A stretch of DNA of 64,000 nt from Paraburkholderia fungorum (GCF_003610895.1 NZ_MCAS01000004.1:1-64000), one strand, 5' to 3'. Positions 8,119 to 16,866 are shown, counted from the stretch's first letter. Translations and numbers: made by a program. The notes: generated by a model from the sequence alone, not told the origin.

Positions 8119-9114
8119 ATGCAGACTTCCCGCTCATCTTTGTTCACCTTATCAACCCTATCCGTCTTGCAACGCGCGTTGTCCAAACCGCTCGGCGCGG
8201 CAATATTCGCTTTGTGCGCGACCGTGAGCGCAACGCAGTCTCATGCCGCGGATCTGCCGGTGCTCAAAGTCGGCGACCAGTCTTTGCAAACGCGCGGCAT
8301 TCTTGAGGCGTCCGGTCAACTGAAAGACCTGCCGTACAGGATCGAGTGGTTCAACTTTCCAGCGGCGCAACCGCTCGGCGAAGCACTGAATGCCGGCGCC
8401 GTGGATGTCGGTGGTCTGGGCGATGCACCGCTGGTGTTCGCGCTCGCGGCCGGCGCCCGCGTCCGGGCCGTTGCGGCAACGCGGTCGAATCCGCTGGATC
8501 TGGCGATCGTCGTCGGCGTACATTCGCCGTTGAACGATGCGGCGAGCCTGAAGGGCAAACGCATCGCCACCACGCGCGGGTCGATCGGCCACTATCTCGC
8601 GCTCGCGGCACTGAAGAAGGCCAATGTGCCACTGAGTGACGTCTCGTTCGTCTTCCTCGCACCCGCCGATGCGAAGGCGGCGCTGGCGTCGGGCAGCGTC
8701 GATGCATGGTCGGTGTGGGACCCGTACACGGCACTTGGCGAAGCGCGCGATCACGATCGCATCATCGCGAACGGTGTCGGCCTTTCCGAGGGACTCAGCT
8801 ACCAGGTCGCGACCGAACGCGCGATCGCGGACAAACGCCCGCAACTTGCGGACTTCCTGCGACGCGTGGCGATCGGCCAGCGTTGGGCGCTTTCGCATCC
8901 CGACGAAGTGGCGGCGATGCAATCGAAAGTCACAGGCTTGCCGACCGATGTGCTGAAAACCGTCTATCAGCGTGGCCAGGTGCATCCGGTGGCGATCGAC
9001 GACAGCGTCGTCACCGCACAGCAGCGCACGGCCGATACGTATGAAGCCGCCAACGTGATCCGTGCGCATCTCGACGTTCGCGCGAGCTTCGATCGCAGCT
9101 TCCCTTTGCCTTGA
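8119..9114 (+). CDS. Second SsuA-type aliphatic sulfonate-binding protein
   Basis: This is a periplasmic binding protein for sulfonate-type ligands. The start at 8119 (MQTSRSSLFT) gives a Sec signal peptide ending near SHAAD (about residues 1-44). The open frame extends further upstream, but that part lacks signal-peptide character. The mature protein begins LPVLKVGDQSLQTRG and shows SsuA features: LGEALNAGAVDVGGLGDAP, LKGKRIATTRGSIGHYLAL and SVDAWSVWDPY. The product is 331 aa. It is read away from the LysR gene and lies 28 bp ahead of the acyl-CoA dehydrogenase-like gene. As with the first binding protein, no cognate permease or ATPase lies nearby. Confidence 0.87.
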   Translation: MQTSRSSLFTLSTLSVLQRALSKPLGAAIFALCATVSATQSHAADLPVLKVGDQSLQTRGILEASGQLKDLPYRIEWFNFPAAQPLGEALNAGAVDVGGLGDAPLVFALAAGARVRAVAATRSNPLDLAIVVGVHSPLNDAASLKGKRIATTRGSIGHYLALAALKKANVPLSDVSFVFLAPADAKAALASGSVDAWSVWDPYTALGEARDHDRIIANGVGLSEGLSYQVATERAIADKRPQLADFLRRVAIGQRWALSHPDEVAAMQSKVTGLPTDVLKTVYQRGQVHPVAIDDSVVTAQQRTADTYEAANVIRAHLDVRASFDRSFPLP

Positions 9115-9142
9115 TGCCGGCGCGCTTTCCTGGAGACCTTGT

Positions 9143-10333
9143 ATGAATGCCCCGATTGCCGAAAGCGCGGTGACACGCCGTCATCCACCGCTCGATAGCG
9201 ATGCGTTCGACGCTTTGCTGGCGCGGCTCACGAACGAGTTCGCAGCCGGCGCGGCTCACTACGACCGCACGGCGGAATTTCCGCATGCCAATCTCGCACG
9301 CCTGCATGAATTCGATCTGCTCTCGCTGACGGTGCCCGCATCGCTCGGCGGCGCGGGGGCGAGCTTGCCGCAGGCCTTGAAGGTGGTGCGCGCGGTGGCG
9401 CGCGGCGAGCCTTCCACCGCGCTGGTGCTGGTGATGCAGTACCTGTTTCATCATCGTTTGCAGGGCAATCCGCACTGGCCCGCCGAATTGCGCGAACGCG
9501 TGGCGCGCGACGCGGTGCACGACGGCGCGCTGATCAACTCGCTGCGTGTGGAACCCGAACTGGGTTCGCCGGCACGCGGCGGCTTGCCGTCGACTATCGC
9601 GAAGCGCAGTGCCGATGGCTGGATCATCGACGGCAGCAAGCTGTACTCCACCGGCAGCCCGGGTCTCACCTGGCTCGCGGTATGGGCGCGCAGCGACGAG
9701 ACCCCGCCGCGCGTCGGCGTGTGGCTGGTGCATCGCGATACGCCCGGCGTGCGCGTCGGCAGCGAATGGAATCATCTCGGCATGCGCGCCACGGGCAGCC
9801 ATGAACTCGTGTTCGACAACGTGCTGGTGCCAGCCAGTCATGCGGTTGACGTTCATCTGCCCGGCGCGCCGAGTGCCGGACTCGACCCGCTCGGTTTTGC
9901 GTGGATGAGCGTACTGTTGTCCGCGGTGTATGACGGCGTCGCGCGGGCCGCGCGTGACTGGTTCGCGCAATGGGCCGCCGGGCGCACACCAGGCAGTCTC
10001 GGCGCGCCGCTCGCGAGCCTGCCCGCGTTCCAGCAGACGCTCGGCCGCATCGACGCGCTGCTGTTCAGCAATCGCGTGTTGCTCGACGCAAGCGCGCATG
10101 CCGAACGCGTGACGCTCGACGAAGCGCCGCTCGTCAAATACACGGTGACGAATCAGGCCATCGAGGCCGTGCAACTGGCCGTCGAGGTGAGCGGCAATCC
10201 CGGCTTGAGTCGTGACAATCCGCTCGAGCGCCACTATCGCGACGTGCTGTGCGCGCGGATCCATACGCCTCAGAACGATTCGGTGCTGCAGGGGGCGGGG
10301 CGCGCGGGTTTCGCGGCGTGGGTTCGCGCGTGA
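9143..10333 (+). CDS. Acyl-CoA dehydrogenase-fold flavoprotein, SfnB/DszC-like
   Basis: The 396-aa protein has the acyl-CoA dehydrogenase fold. N-terminal helical domain: LLSLTVPASLGGAGASL. Middle beta domain: WIIDGSKLYSTGSPGLTWL. C-terminal helical domain: AVEVSGNPGLSRDNPLER. In sulfur clusters such proteins (SfnB, DszC) act as flavin-dependent monooxygenases or accessory proteins on sulfones and thiophenes rather than on CoA esters. The start at 9143 has a TGGAG sequence 9 bases upstream; the frame is open further upstream without a signal. It is the last gene of the cluster, and the context favours sulfur acquisition over fatty-acid oxidation. Confidence 0.8.
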   Translation: MNAPIAESAVTRRHPPLDSDAFDALLARLTNEFAAGAAHYDRTAEFPHANLARLHEFDLLSLTVPASLGGAGASLPQALKVVRAVARGEPSTALVLVMQYLFHHRLQGNPHWPAELRERVARDAVHDGALINSLRVEPELGSPARGGLPSTIAKRSADGWIIDGSKLYSTGSPGLTWLAVWARSDETPPRVGVWLVHRDTPGVRVGSEWNHLGMRATGSHELVFDNVLVPASHAVDVHLPGAPSAGLDPLGFAWMSVLLSAVYDGVARAARDWFAQWAAGRTPGSLGAPLASLPAFQQTLGRIDALLFSNRVLLDASAHAERVTLDEAPLVKYTVTNQAIEAVQLAVEVSGNPGLSRDNPLERHYRDVLCARIHTPQNDSVLQGAGRAGFAAWVRA

Positions 10334-10445
10334 CAAGGGGCGTGCGATCCACACATAAGCCACACACAGGCGGCACACAAGCCGGCTGCGCCGACGGCGC
10401 GGCGCAGGGCGAATCATCTGCCGATTTGGTGTAAACGCGCACTCG

Positions 10446-10469
10446 TCTAAATCCGCCAATCCGTTTAGA
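10446..10469. promoter_or_regulatory. TCTAAA-N12-TTTAGA dyad upstream of the candidate small RNA
   Basis: Two perfectly complementary hexamers, TCTAAA (10446-10451) and TTTAGA (10464-10469), are 12 bases apart in a short AT-richer stretch. They lie about 30-50 bases before the start of the structured RNA described next. The spacing suits a dimeric repressor or the -35/-10 region of the RNA promoter. The binding protein is unknown. Confidence 0.35.
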
Positions 10470-10489
10470 TTAGCTGCACCTGTAAGGCT

Positions 10490-10746
10490 TATCGAGGGAC
10501 CAGGGCGGCCAGACAAGCAGCGGTCTGCCATTCCGGCGATGGCGCAAGGTTAGAGGCCAAGGTCTCTCGCCGCTTCGCCCGGAAACGGACCGCTGCGCGC
10601 CGTCCACGGTGCTTCGCTTCAGGCGGCTGGCTGGCCGCTTTCACGTTTGCGCCAGCTCCTGCGCCTGATCTCGCGTCTGACCCGCGCCTAACCCTGTCGG
10701 CCGTACCCGGCGATTCTGGCGACGCTTTGCACAGCGTCGCTTTTTT
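10490..10746 (+). ncRNA. Candidate structured small RNA, about 250 nt
   Basis: This non-coding stretch folds by eye into a closed multi-branch structure. The outer stem is CAGGG (10501) with CCCTG (10692), and GGCCAGAC (10507) with GTCTGACC (10675). A long first arm pairs CAGCGGTC (10518) with GACCGCTG (10588), TTCCGG (10531) with CCGGAA (10579), and AGAG (10552) with the TCTCT at 10563. A second arm pairs TCAGGCG (10619) with CGCCTGA (10662) and GCTGG (10626) with CCAGC (10652). An intrinsic terminator follows. I do not recognise the family; it does not match my memory of tmRNA, RNase P or SRP RNA, and 6S RNA cannot be excluded. The 5' end is estimated. It could instead be a leader of the lipoprotein gene at 10927, but the terminator argues for a stand-alone RNA. 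Confidence 0.5.
10719..10746 (+). terminator. Intrinsic terminator
   Basis: The arms GCGACGC (10719-10725) and GCGTCGC (10734-10740) are perfectly complementary with an 8-base loop and are followed directly by six T residues. It ends transcription about 180 bases before the next gene, and it lies just after the structured RNA rather than just after an open reading frame. Confidence 0.85.
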
Positions 10747-10926
10747 GCGTGTGGCGCCCGTTTTCACGGGTTTCGCCCCTCAGCCAGAACATCACACCGC
10801 ACGACGGCTTTGGACCCCGTGCCGCTCTCGCTCGCGGTTTTTTCCGTGCGCGGTTATCCTGTAGTAGACCCTACATAACGGGACGCGGGCGAAATTACCG
10901 CTGCGCGTCCGTACAGGAAACTCGCT

Positions 10927-11478
10927 GTGAGCCTGAAACTGCTTACTGTCGCCATGCTGGCCGCGTGCGTCGCGCTGACCGGTTGCGACGACCAACAGAG
11001 CGATCGCGCCGTGCAAAAACTCAAGGACTTCTTCAACGCCGTCAAGCCGGATGCGTTACTGCTCAAGAATATGACGCCGGGGATCACCACCGAGGCGCAG
11101 GTCCGCGAGCAGATGGGCAAGCCGGAAACCGAGCGTACATTTACCGACGGCTCGAAGCGTTTCGAATATCCGCGCGGCCCGCAGGGACTGAACACGTATA
11201 TGGTCGATATCGACCGTGACGGCAAATTGCAGGCGATCACCCAGGTGCTGACCGCCGACAACTTCGCGAAGATTCGCGTGGGCATGACCGAAGACGAGGT
11301 GCGGCGCCTGCTCGGCAAGCCTGGTCAGATTGCTGTGTTTCCGCTGAAACCGGAAACCGTGTGGAGCTGGAAGTGGCGTGAGCGGGGCGTGACCGAAGAG
11401 GGCATTTTCAACGTGCACTTCGATCAATATCAGAAGGTGTACACGACATCGCGCTCGGATGTGATACGTGGGCGATAG
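10927..11478 (+). CDS. BamE/SmpA-OmlA-like lipoprotein
   Basis: This is an outer-membrane-type lipoprotein with a GTG start. The signal peptide ends in a lipobox with the acylated Cys20 (VALTGC). The mature part holds two BamE-like modules, each beginning with a GMT/GIT-x-x-x-V segment (TPGITTEAQVREQMGKPE, then RVGMTEDEVRRLLGKPG). It is 183 aa, longer than the canonical single-domain BamE, so it is probably a paralogue with a related envelope role rather than BamE itself. It lies 19 bp ahead of the patatin gene and may be cotranscribed with it. The start was chosen because it gives a clean lipoprotein signal. Confidence 0.8.
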   Translation: MSLKLLTVAMLAACVALTGCDDQQSDRAVQKLKDFFNAVKPDALLLKNMTPGITTEAQVREQMGKPETERTFTDGSKRFEYPRGPQGLNTYMVDIDRDGKLQAITQVLTADNFAKIRVGMTEDEVRRLLGKPGQIAVFPLKPETVWSWKWRERGVTEEGIFNVHFDQYQKVYTTSRSDVIRGR

Positions 11479-11497
11479 CCGATAAAAGGCAGGCAAA

Positions 11498-12451
11498 ATG
11501 ATACATCGACGTCGGTACAGCCGTATCGGGCTGGTGTTGGGGGGCGGCGCGGCGCGAGGCTGGGCGCATATCGGCGCGATTCGCGCGTTGCACGATGCGG
11601 GCATCAAGCCGGATGTGGTGTGCGGCACGTCGATCGGCGCGCTGGTGGGGGCGATCTACGCGAATGGCGACCTCGACTGGCTGGAGGAGTGGGTCTCGCG
11701 GCTCACCTGGCAGACGGTGGTGCGGCTGCTTGATCTGCGGCTATCGGGCGGATTGCTTGGCGGGCGCAAGGTGATCAAGTTATTCGCGGACAAATTCAAC
11801 GGCTGCTCGATTGCCCAGTTGAACATGCCGTTTGCGGCGGTGGCTACCGAGCTCGATTCGGGGCGCGAGAGCTGGTTGCAGGACGGCAGCGTGGTCGACG
11901 CGGTGCGTGCTTCGATCGCGATTCCGGGGATTTTCACACCGGTGTTTCACAACGGCGTGTGGCTGGTGGATGGCGGTTTGAGCAATCCGGTGCCGGTTTC
12001 GGTGGCGCGCGGCATGCGGGCGGACTGTGTGATTGCTGTCGATCTGAACAACGACATTCTGAATGGCCGCGATTTTGACAGTGCGGTGGTTGATACGCCC
12101 GCGCTCGATCCGGCTGGGCCGCCGCCGGGGTCGTTGCGGCGTAACGGCAAGCCTTGGCCACGTTGGCTGGCGCCTGCTGAAGGGCGCGTTTCCGACGATG
12201 TGCGTGTGCCGCCGGCGCCGAGTGCGCGTGTGCCTTCGATGCTGAGCTCGATCGCGCAGAGTATCGACATCATGCAGGTGCGGATTACGCGGAGTCGCCT
12301 GGCTGGCGAGCCGGCCGATATTCTGATTCAGCCACGGCTGGGGGGAATGGGGATTTTTGATTTTCATCGGGCTGGGCCGGCTATTGAAGAGGGCCGGGCG
12401 GCGGTGGAGGTTATGTTGCCGGCGATTCGGGCTCGGTTGGGGATTGGGTGA
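11498..12451 (+). CDS. Patatin-like phospholipase, RssA-type
   Basis: This is a serine lipase of the patatin family with a Ser-Asp dyad. The oxyanion motif GGGAARG lies at residues 15-21, the nucleophile elbow GTSIG at 43-47 (S45), and the catalytic Asp in DGG at 158-160. At 317 aa it matches the short bacterial RssA/YchK type. No signal peptide is evident, so it probably acts on membrane lipids from the cytoplasm. A proline-rich linker sits around 205-245. The gene follows the BamE-like lipoprotein gene by 19 bp and is followed by the first long inverted-repeat element. Confidence 0.88.
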   Translation: MIHRRRYSRIGLVLGGGAARGWAHIGAIRALHDAGIKPDVVCGTSIGALVGAIYANGDLDWLEEWVSRLTWQTVVRLLDLRLSGGLLGGRKVIKLFADKFNGCSIAQLNMPFAAVATELDSGRESWLQDGSVVDAVRASIAIPGIFTPVFHNGVWLVDGGLSNPVPVSVARGMRADCVIAVDLNNDILNGRDFDSAVVDTPALDPAGPPPGSLRRNGKPWPRWLAPAEGRVSDDVRVPPAPSARVPSMLSSIAQSIDIMQVRITRSRLAGEPADILIQPRLGGMGIFDFHRAGPAIEEGRAAVEVMLPAIRARLGIG

Positions 12452-12546
12452 AGGTTTTTTTGCCTGTCCAGGCTGGGGTGGGCCTTCGCGGCGCTTGTTT
12501 TGTCTGTTTGCCTATGGCATTGGTCTTTCCTTGTTCTGGTTTTTTT

Positions 12547-13114
12547 GGCCTTTCCTTGCTGTGTTATTGGTTTATTAGCGTTGCCCCTGTGCGGGGCGGC
12601 ACTTACTTTCTTTGCCGCCGCAAAGAAAGATAAGCAAAGAAAGCGGCTTCACACCGCCAGCCCATAAGCGGGTCCCCCGCACAGCCACGGTAGTGGTGCA
12701 TCTGGAATCTGTGTTCTCGCACATTCGGCGCTCGTGACAAGGGTGTCATACTTCCGGCGGCGCTGCGCGCGCCGAAGCGCGGTTCGAGAACCAGCGCGTT
12801 TTTCGACACATCGCCGAGGCGAAGCCGATGGCCCCCGCTACGCGAAACGACCCCCCTGGTTTCCCATGCAGACCCATCCGCGACGCACGCAGTGCGGAGT
12901 GGGAGCGGATGAATGCTTTGTCACTTGCGCGGAGTGTGCGAGGGCACAGATTCCAGATGCACCACTACCGTGGCTGCGCGGGGGACCCGCTTATGAGCTG
13001 GCGGTTTGAGCCGCTTTCTTTTGCCTATCTTTTCTTTGCGGCAGGCAAAGAAAAGTAGGTGCCGCCCCGCACAGGGGCAACGCCAATAGACCAATAAGAA
13101 ATCAAGGAAAGGCC
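12547..13114. repeat. Long inverted-repeat element, copy A
   Basis: This is a non-coding element of about 570 bp. Its left arm (about 12547-12740) is an imperfect reverse complement of its right arm (about 12917-13114), with a spacer of about 175 bp. The ends read GGCCTTTCCTTG on the left and CAAGGAAAGGCC on the right. Each arm also holds small hairpins: GCCCC/GGGGC, and CTTTCTTTGC with GCAAAGAAAG (12606-12629) on the left, CTTTTCTTTGC with GCAAAGAAAAG (13029-13055) on the right. A second copy lies at 48048-48743 in the same orientation. Open frames inside it are by-products of the repeat. The bases from 12452 to 12546 hold a degenerate extra end copy. Confidence 0.9.
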
Positions 13115-13476
13115 AAAGAAGCCGGAGCAACCAAAGCCGAAAGCAGCCAAAACACCGAAACCCCAACACCGTAGGCAAACAGCCAAACAATCGCCGAGCA
13201 GGCAAACAACCAGTCCACCGCCTATCAAAAAAGCGACTCAAAACTTGCTAAATCGCCCCAGCGCGCGCAACGCGCCCCACACCTTACAAACCCATACCCC
13301 CCACAAAACCAAGCCCTGCAAGCGGGCAGCCGTGGCAAACGGCCCATTGCTGCATCGCAGCATGCGCTCCCCATCCCTTTGAGAAATTAATTTCCGCCTG
13401 CGAGACTCCGCGCCATGCCGGATGAGTCGGGCAGGCATGACCCGCCCCCATCCATGACATCCTCAATGAAACCTGG
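13115..13476. other. Intergenic stretch before hisQ
   Basis: These 362 bases run from the repeat element to the transporter operon. The first part is AC-rich sequence typical of the element's flank. I see no convincing gene, RNA or clear promoter, although the promoter of the transporter operon must lie here. Confidence 0.4.
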
Positions 13477-14178
13477 ATGGAGACACGCGTGTTCCTTTAC
13501 GGCTTTGGTCCGGTGTTGCTGGCCGGCACGATCCAGACGATCGAGCTGTCCGTCCTGTCGCTGGCCGCCTCCGTGCTGCTCGGCCTCGCGGGCGCGGCGG
13601 CGAAACTCTCGTTCAACCGCCCGCTGCGGGCAATCGCCACCGGCTATACGACACTGATCCGCTCTGTCCCCGATCTGGTGCTGATGCTGCTGCTCTTCTA
13701 TAGCATCCAGATCGCCGTCAACAATCTCACCGACGCGCTCAATCTGCCGCAATTCGATATCGATCCGTTCGTGGCCGGCGTGCTGACGCTCGGTTTCATC
13801 TACGGCGCGTATTTCACCGAAACCTTCCGCGGCGCCTTTCTCGCGGTGCCGCGCGGTCAGCTCGAAGCGGGCAGCGCCTACGGCATGAGCGGCGCACGCG
13901 TGTTCACGCGCATCCTGTTTCCGCAAATGATGCGCTTCGCGTTGCCCGGCATCGGCAACAACTGGCAGGTGCTGGTCAAAGCCACGGCGCTGGTGTCGAT
14001 CATCGGTCTCGCCGATGTCGTCAAAGCCGCGCAGGACGCCGGCAAGAGCACCTTCAACATGTTCTTCTTCATTCTGATCGCCGCGCTGATCTATCTGGCG
14101 ATCACCACCGCGTCGAACCTCGTGCTGATCTGGCTGGAAAAGCGCTATTCGATCGGCGTGCGCCACGCGGAGCTCTAA
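13477..14178 (+). CDS. hisQ: Basic amino acid ABC transporter permease, HisQ-like
   Basis: This is one of the two inner-membrane subunits of a histidine/lysine/arginine/ornithine importer. The 233-aa protein starts with a membrane segment (FGPVLLAGTIQTIELSVLSL) and has about five helices. The permease EAA loop is seen as EAGSAYGMSGARVFTRILFP at about 130-150. The gene is 4 bp upstream of hisM. The operon context next to arginine catabolism supports arginine/ornithine uptake. A dedicated binding protein is not adjacent; the probable partner is at 26327. Confidence 0.88.
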   Translation: METRVFLYGFGPVLLAGTIQTIELSVLSLAASVLLGLAGAAAKLSFNRPLRAIATGYTTLIRSVPDLVLMLLLFYSIQIAVNNLTDALNLPQFDIDPFVAGVLTLGFIYGAYFTETFRGAFLAVPRGQLEAGSAYGMSGARVFTRILFPQMMRFALPGIGNNWQVLVKATALVSIIGLADVVKAAQDAGKSTFNMFFFILIAALIYLAITTASNLVLIWLEKRYSIGVRHAEL

Positions 14179-14182
14179 GACC

Positions 14183-14896
14183 ATGATCGACATCCTCAAT
14201 CAATTCTGGCGCGCGTTCCTCTACTGGGACGGTCAGCGTATCTCAGGTCTGGCCGTCACCCTGTGGCTGCTGGTGGCATCGGTCGGGATCGGCTTTTGCC
14301 TCGCGATTCCGCTCGCGGTCGCGCGCGTATCGAAGAAACGCTGGCTGTCGACGCCCGTGCGTCTCTATACCTACGTGTTTCGCGGCACGCCGTTGTATGT
14401 GCAACTGCTGCTGATTTACACCGGCATGTACAGCCTCGAATTCGTGCGCTCCCATGAGTTGCTCGACGCCTTCTTCCGCAGCGGTTTTCACTGCGCGATT
14501 CTCGCCTTCGCACTGAACACCTGCGCGTACACCACCGAGATTTTCGCCGGCGCGATCCGCTCGACTTCGCACGGCGAAGTGGAAGCAGCCCGCGCCTACG
14601 GGATGAGCTGGTTCACGATGTACCGCCGCATTGTGATACCGTCCGCGCTGCGCCGGGCGCTCCCGTTGTACAGTAACGAAGTGATCCTGATGCTGCACGC
14701 CACCACGGTCGCCTTTACGGCCACGGTGCCGGACATCCTGAAGGTGGCGCGCGACGCGAATTCCGCCACCTATCAGTCGTTCGATGCGTTCGGCCTCGCG
14801 GCGCTGATCTATCTTGTGGTGTCGTTCGCGCTGGTGGCCTTGTTCCGCCGCGCCGAGCGCCACTGGCTGGGTTACCTGGCGGTGCGTACGCACTGA
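14183..14896 (+). CDS. hisM: Basic amino acid ABC transporter permease, HisM-like
   Basis: The second permease subunit, 237 aa, forms the translocation path together with HisQ. It contains YVFRGTPLYVQLLLIYTGMY, a segment characteristic of polar amino acid permeases, and the EAA loop EAARAYGMSWFTMYRRIVIP. It begins 4 bp after hisQ and ends 80 bp before the ATPase gene, which has a good ribosome-binding site. Confidence 0.88.
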   Translation: MIDILNQFWRAFLYWDGQRISGLAVTLWLLVASVGIGFCLAIPLAVARVSKKRWLSTPVRLYTYVFRGTPLYVQLLLIYTGMYSLEFVRSHELLDAFFRSGFHCAILAFALNTCAYTTEIFAGAIRSTSHGEVEAARAYGMSWFTMYRRIVIPSALRRALPLYSNEVILMLHATTVAFTATVPDILKVARDANSATYQSFDAFGLAALIYLVVSFALVALFRRAERHWLGYLAVRTH

Positions 14897-14976
14897 GCAG
14901 GCGTGTTTCGATTGAGCGGCGCGTCCCGTTTCGCGCCGTCATGTAGATTGATCCGTATTTTCAAAGGGAGAGCATC

Positions 14977-15768
14977 TTGCTCCACACGACTCAAACCGAA
15001 GCTTGCAAGCTCGCCGTTCAGGACATCCACAAGCGCTACGGCGACAATGAAGTGCTCAAGGGCGTCTCGCTGAACGCGAACAAGGGCGACGTGATCAGCA
15101 TCATCGGCGCGAGCGGGTCGGGCAAGAGCACCTTCCTGCGCTGCATCAATTTTCTGGAGCGGCCGAACGCGGGGCAGATCGTCGTCGACGGCGAAATGGT
15201 CAAGACCAAGGCCGACCGCGCCGGCAATCTGGAAGTGGCCGATCACAAGCAACTGCAACGCATCCGCACGAAGCTGGCGATGGTGTTCCAGCACTTCAAC
15301 TTGTGGGCGCACATGAATGTGCTCGAGAACATTATCGAAGCGCCGATTCATGTGCTCGGTTTGCCGCGTCGCGAAGCCGAAGACCGGGCGCGCGAATACC
15401 TCGAGAAAGTGGGCCTCGCGCCGCGTCTGGAAAAGCAGTATCCGTCGCATCTGTCGGGCGGTCAGCAGCAGCGCGTGGCCATTGCGCGCGCGCTGGCCAT
15501 GGACCCTGACGTGATGCTGTTCGACGAGCCCACCTCCGCGCTCGACCCCGAACTGGTCGGCGAAGTGCTGAAGGTGATGCAGAAGCTTGCCGAAGAAGGC
15601 CGCACGATGATCGTCGTCACGCACGAAATGGGTTTTGCGCGCAACGTGTCGAACCATGTGATGTTCCTGCACCAGGGCCGCACCGAAGAAGAGGGCTTGC
15701 CCGCGGAAGTGCTGACCACGCCGCGCAGCGAACGGCTCAAGCAGTTCCTGTCCGGCAGCCTGAAGTAA
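14977..15768 (+). CDS. hisP: Basic amino acid ABC transporter ATPase, HisP-like
   Basis: This is the ATP-hydrolysing subunit that drives HisQM. Walker A is GASGSGKST (about 44-52), the signature is LSGGQQQR, Walker B is [11 protein letters not shown], and the H-loop lies in [10 protein letters not shown]. The 263-aa length is normal. The start is TTG at 14977, supported by an AAAGGGAGA ribosome-binding site about 7 bases upstream and by the lack of a better in-frame start. It lies directly upstream of the AraC-type regulator gene, so transport and regulation of arginine use are linked. Confidence 0.9.
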   Translation: MLHTTQTEACKLAVQDIHKRYGDNEVLKGVSLNANKGDVISIIGASGSGKSTFLRCINFLERPNAGQIVVDGEMVKTKADRAGNLEVADHKQLQRIRTKLAMVFQHFNLWAHMNVLENIIEAPIHVLGLPRREAEDRAREYLEKVGLAPRLEKQYPSHLSGGQQQRVAIARALAMDPDVMLFDEPTSALDPELVGEVLKVMQKLAEEGRTMIVVTHEMGFARNVSNHVMFLHQGRTEEEGLPAEVLTTPRSERLKQFLSGSLK

Positions 15769-15805
15769 CGCGCGGCTCGCGCGTTTCGCGTTGTACCGAT
15801 CAGTG

Positions 15806-16855
15806 ATGGCTCGCACGTCCAACCCGGCACGCACGACGCAGGTCGCAATCGTCGCCTTGCCGCCGGTGTCGATGTCGGGCGTCGGGCCGATCGTCGACGC
15901 GCTCAATCTCGCCAATGAAATCGACGGCCGCGCGCTCTACCGCGTGCAGGTTTGTTCGTGGGACGGCCGCGCGGTGCCCTTGTCGGGCGGCGCGCAATGG
16001 CCGGCCGATGCGGCTTTCGGCGATGCGATCACGTGCGACTGGCTGATCATCGTCAGCGAACGGTTCCAGCAGTTCGCCGACTATCGGCTCTTTCTCGCAA
16101 GTCTTTCGCGGGTCGGGCAGCGCACGCCGCTCGTCACGGGTATTCATCATGGTGTCTGGTGGCTCGCCATGGCGGGGCAATTGTCCGGCTATCGCGTGAG
16201 CGTCAACTGGGAAACCTATCAGCAGTTCTCCGAGCAGTTCGAGCGCTCGATCGTCACTCAGCAGATCTTCGAAATCGACCGTGATCGCGCCACCTGCGCG
16301 GGCGGTCAGGCAACCGTCGACTTCATGCTGGCGATGATCGGCCGCGATCATGGGCCGGAGCTGGCTGACCGGATTGCCGATACGCTGGGCGTGGGCGTGT
16401 TGCGCGCGGGCGACGAGCGGCAGCGCATTCCGTTCGTGACCGCGCCGGGCGAGCGGCATCCCCGCCTGAACGACGCGTTGATGCTGATGGAAGCGAATAT
16501 CGAAGACCCGCTGACCACCGATGACATTGCCGGTCTTGTCGGCGTGTCGCGGCGTCAGCTGGAACGGCTGTTTCGCCAGTATCTCGGCTCGATGCCGTCC
16601 AAATACTATCTTGGTCTGCGGCTTTCGAAAGCGCGCACGCAATTGCAGCGCACCAGCAAATCGGTGGTGCAGATCAGCCTCGCGTGCGGGTTTTCGTCGG
16701 CGGCGCACTTTTCGAATGCTTACCGCGAACGCTTTGGTGTCACACCGCGCGAGGATCGTCGTAACTGGATCGACAAACAGACCGGTGCGAGCGGCGCCGC
16801 AGCCAGTGAGCCGCGGCCGGCCGCGCTGATCGAACGGCCCGGCGAGGCGGACTAG
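15806..16855 (+). CDS. argR: AraC-family regulator, ArgR-like activator of arginine catabolism
   Basis: The protein has a DJ-1/PfpI-like (GATase1) N-terminal domain (about 12-190) and a C-terminal AraC HTH pair (about 235-330: TTDDIAGLVGVSRRQLERLF and VVQISLACGFSSAAHFS). This arrangement and the position match the Pseudomonas-type ArgR, which activates the aru genes in response to arginine and is unrelated to E. coli ArgR. The start at 15806 (MARTSNPART) was taken over a TTG at 15791. It sits between hisP and astC, and the 221-bp gap after it contains an 11-bp repeat array that may be its target. The product is 349 aa. Confidence 0.82.
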   Translation: MARTSNPARTTQVAIVALPPVSMSGVGPIVDALNLANEIDGRALYRVQVCSWDGRAVPLSGGAQWPADAAFGDAITCDWLIIVSERFQQFADYRLFLASLSRVGQRTPLVTGIHHGVWWLAMAGQLSGYRVSVNWETYQQFSEQFERSIVTQQIFEIDRDRATCAGGQATVDFMLAMIGRDHGPELADRIADTLGVGVLRAGDERQRIPFVTAPGERHPRLNDALMLMEANIEDPLTTDDIAGLVGVSRRQLERLFRQYLGSMPSKYYLGLRLSKARTQLQRTSKSVVQISLACGFSSAAHFSNAYRERFGVTPREDRRNWIDKQTGASGAAASEPRPAALIERPGEAD

Positions 16856-16866
16856 GCTGGCCGGGA

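Noticed and set aside
9011..10531. Long minus-strand open frame opposite the SfnB/DszC-like gene
   Set aside because: Same antisense shadow effect; the plus-strand protein has a complete acyl-CoA dehydrogenase fold.
10489..10767. Minus-strand open frame across the candidate small RNA
   Set aside because: There is no ribosome-binding site, the composition is not protein-like, and the region is better explained by RNA structure and a plus-strand terminator.
12734..13009. Open frame of about 90 codons inside inverted-repeat copy A, similar to one at 48418-48624
   Set aside because: Both lie wholly within the repeated non-coding element, have no ribosome-binding site, and are similar only because the DNA is repeated. 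The composition (Arg, Pro, Cys-rich) is typical of shadow frames.
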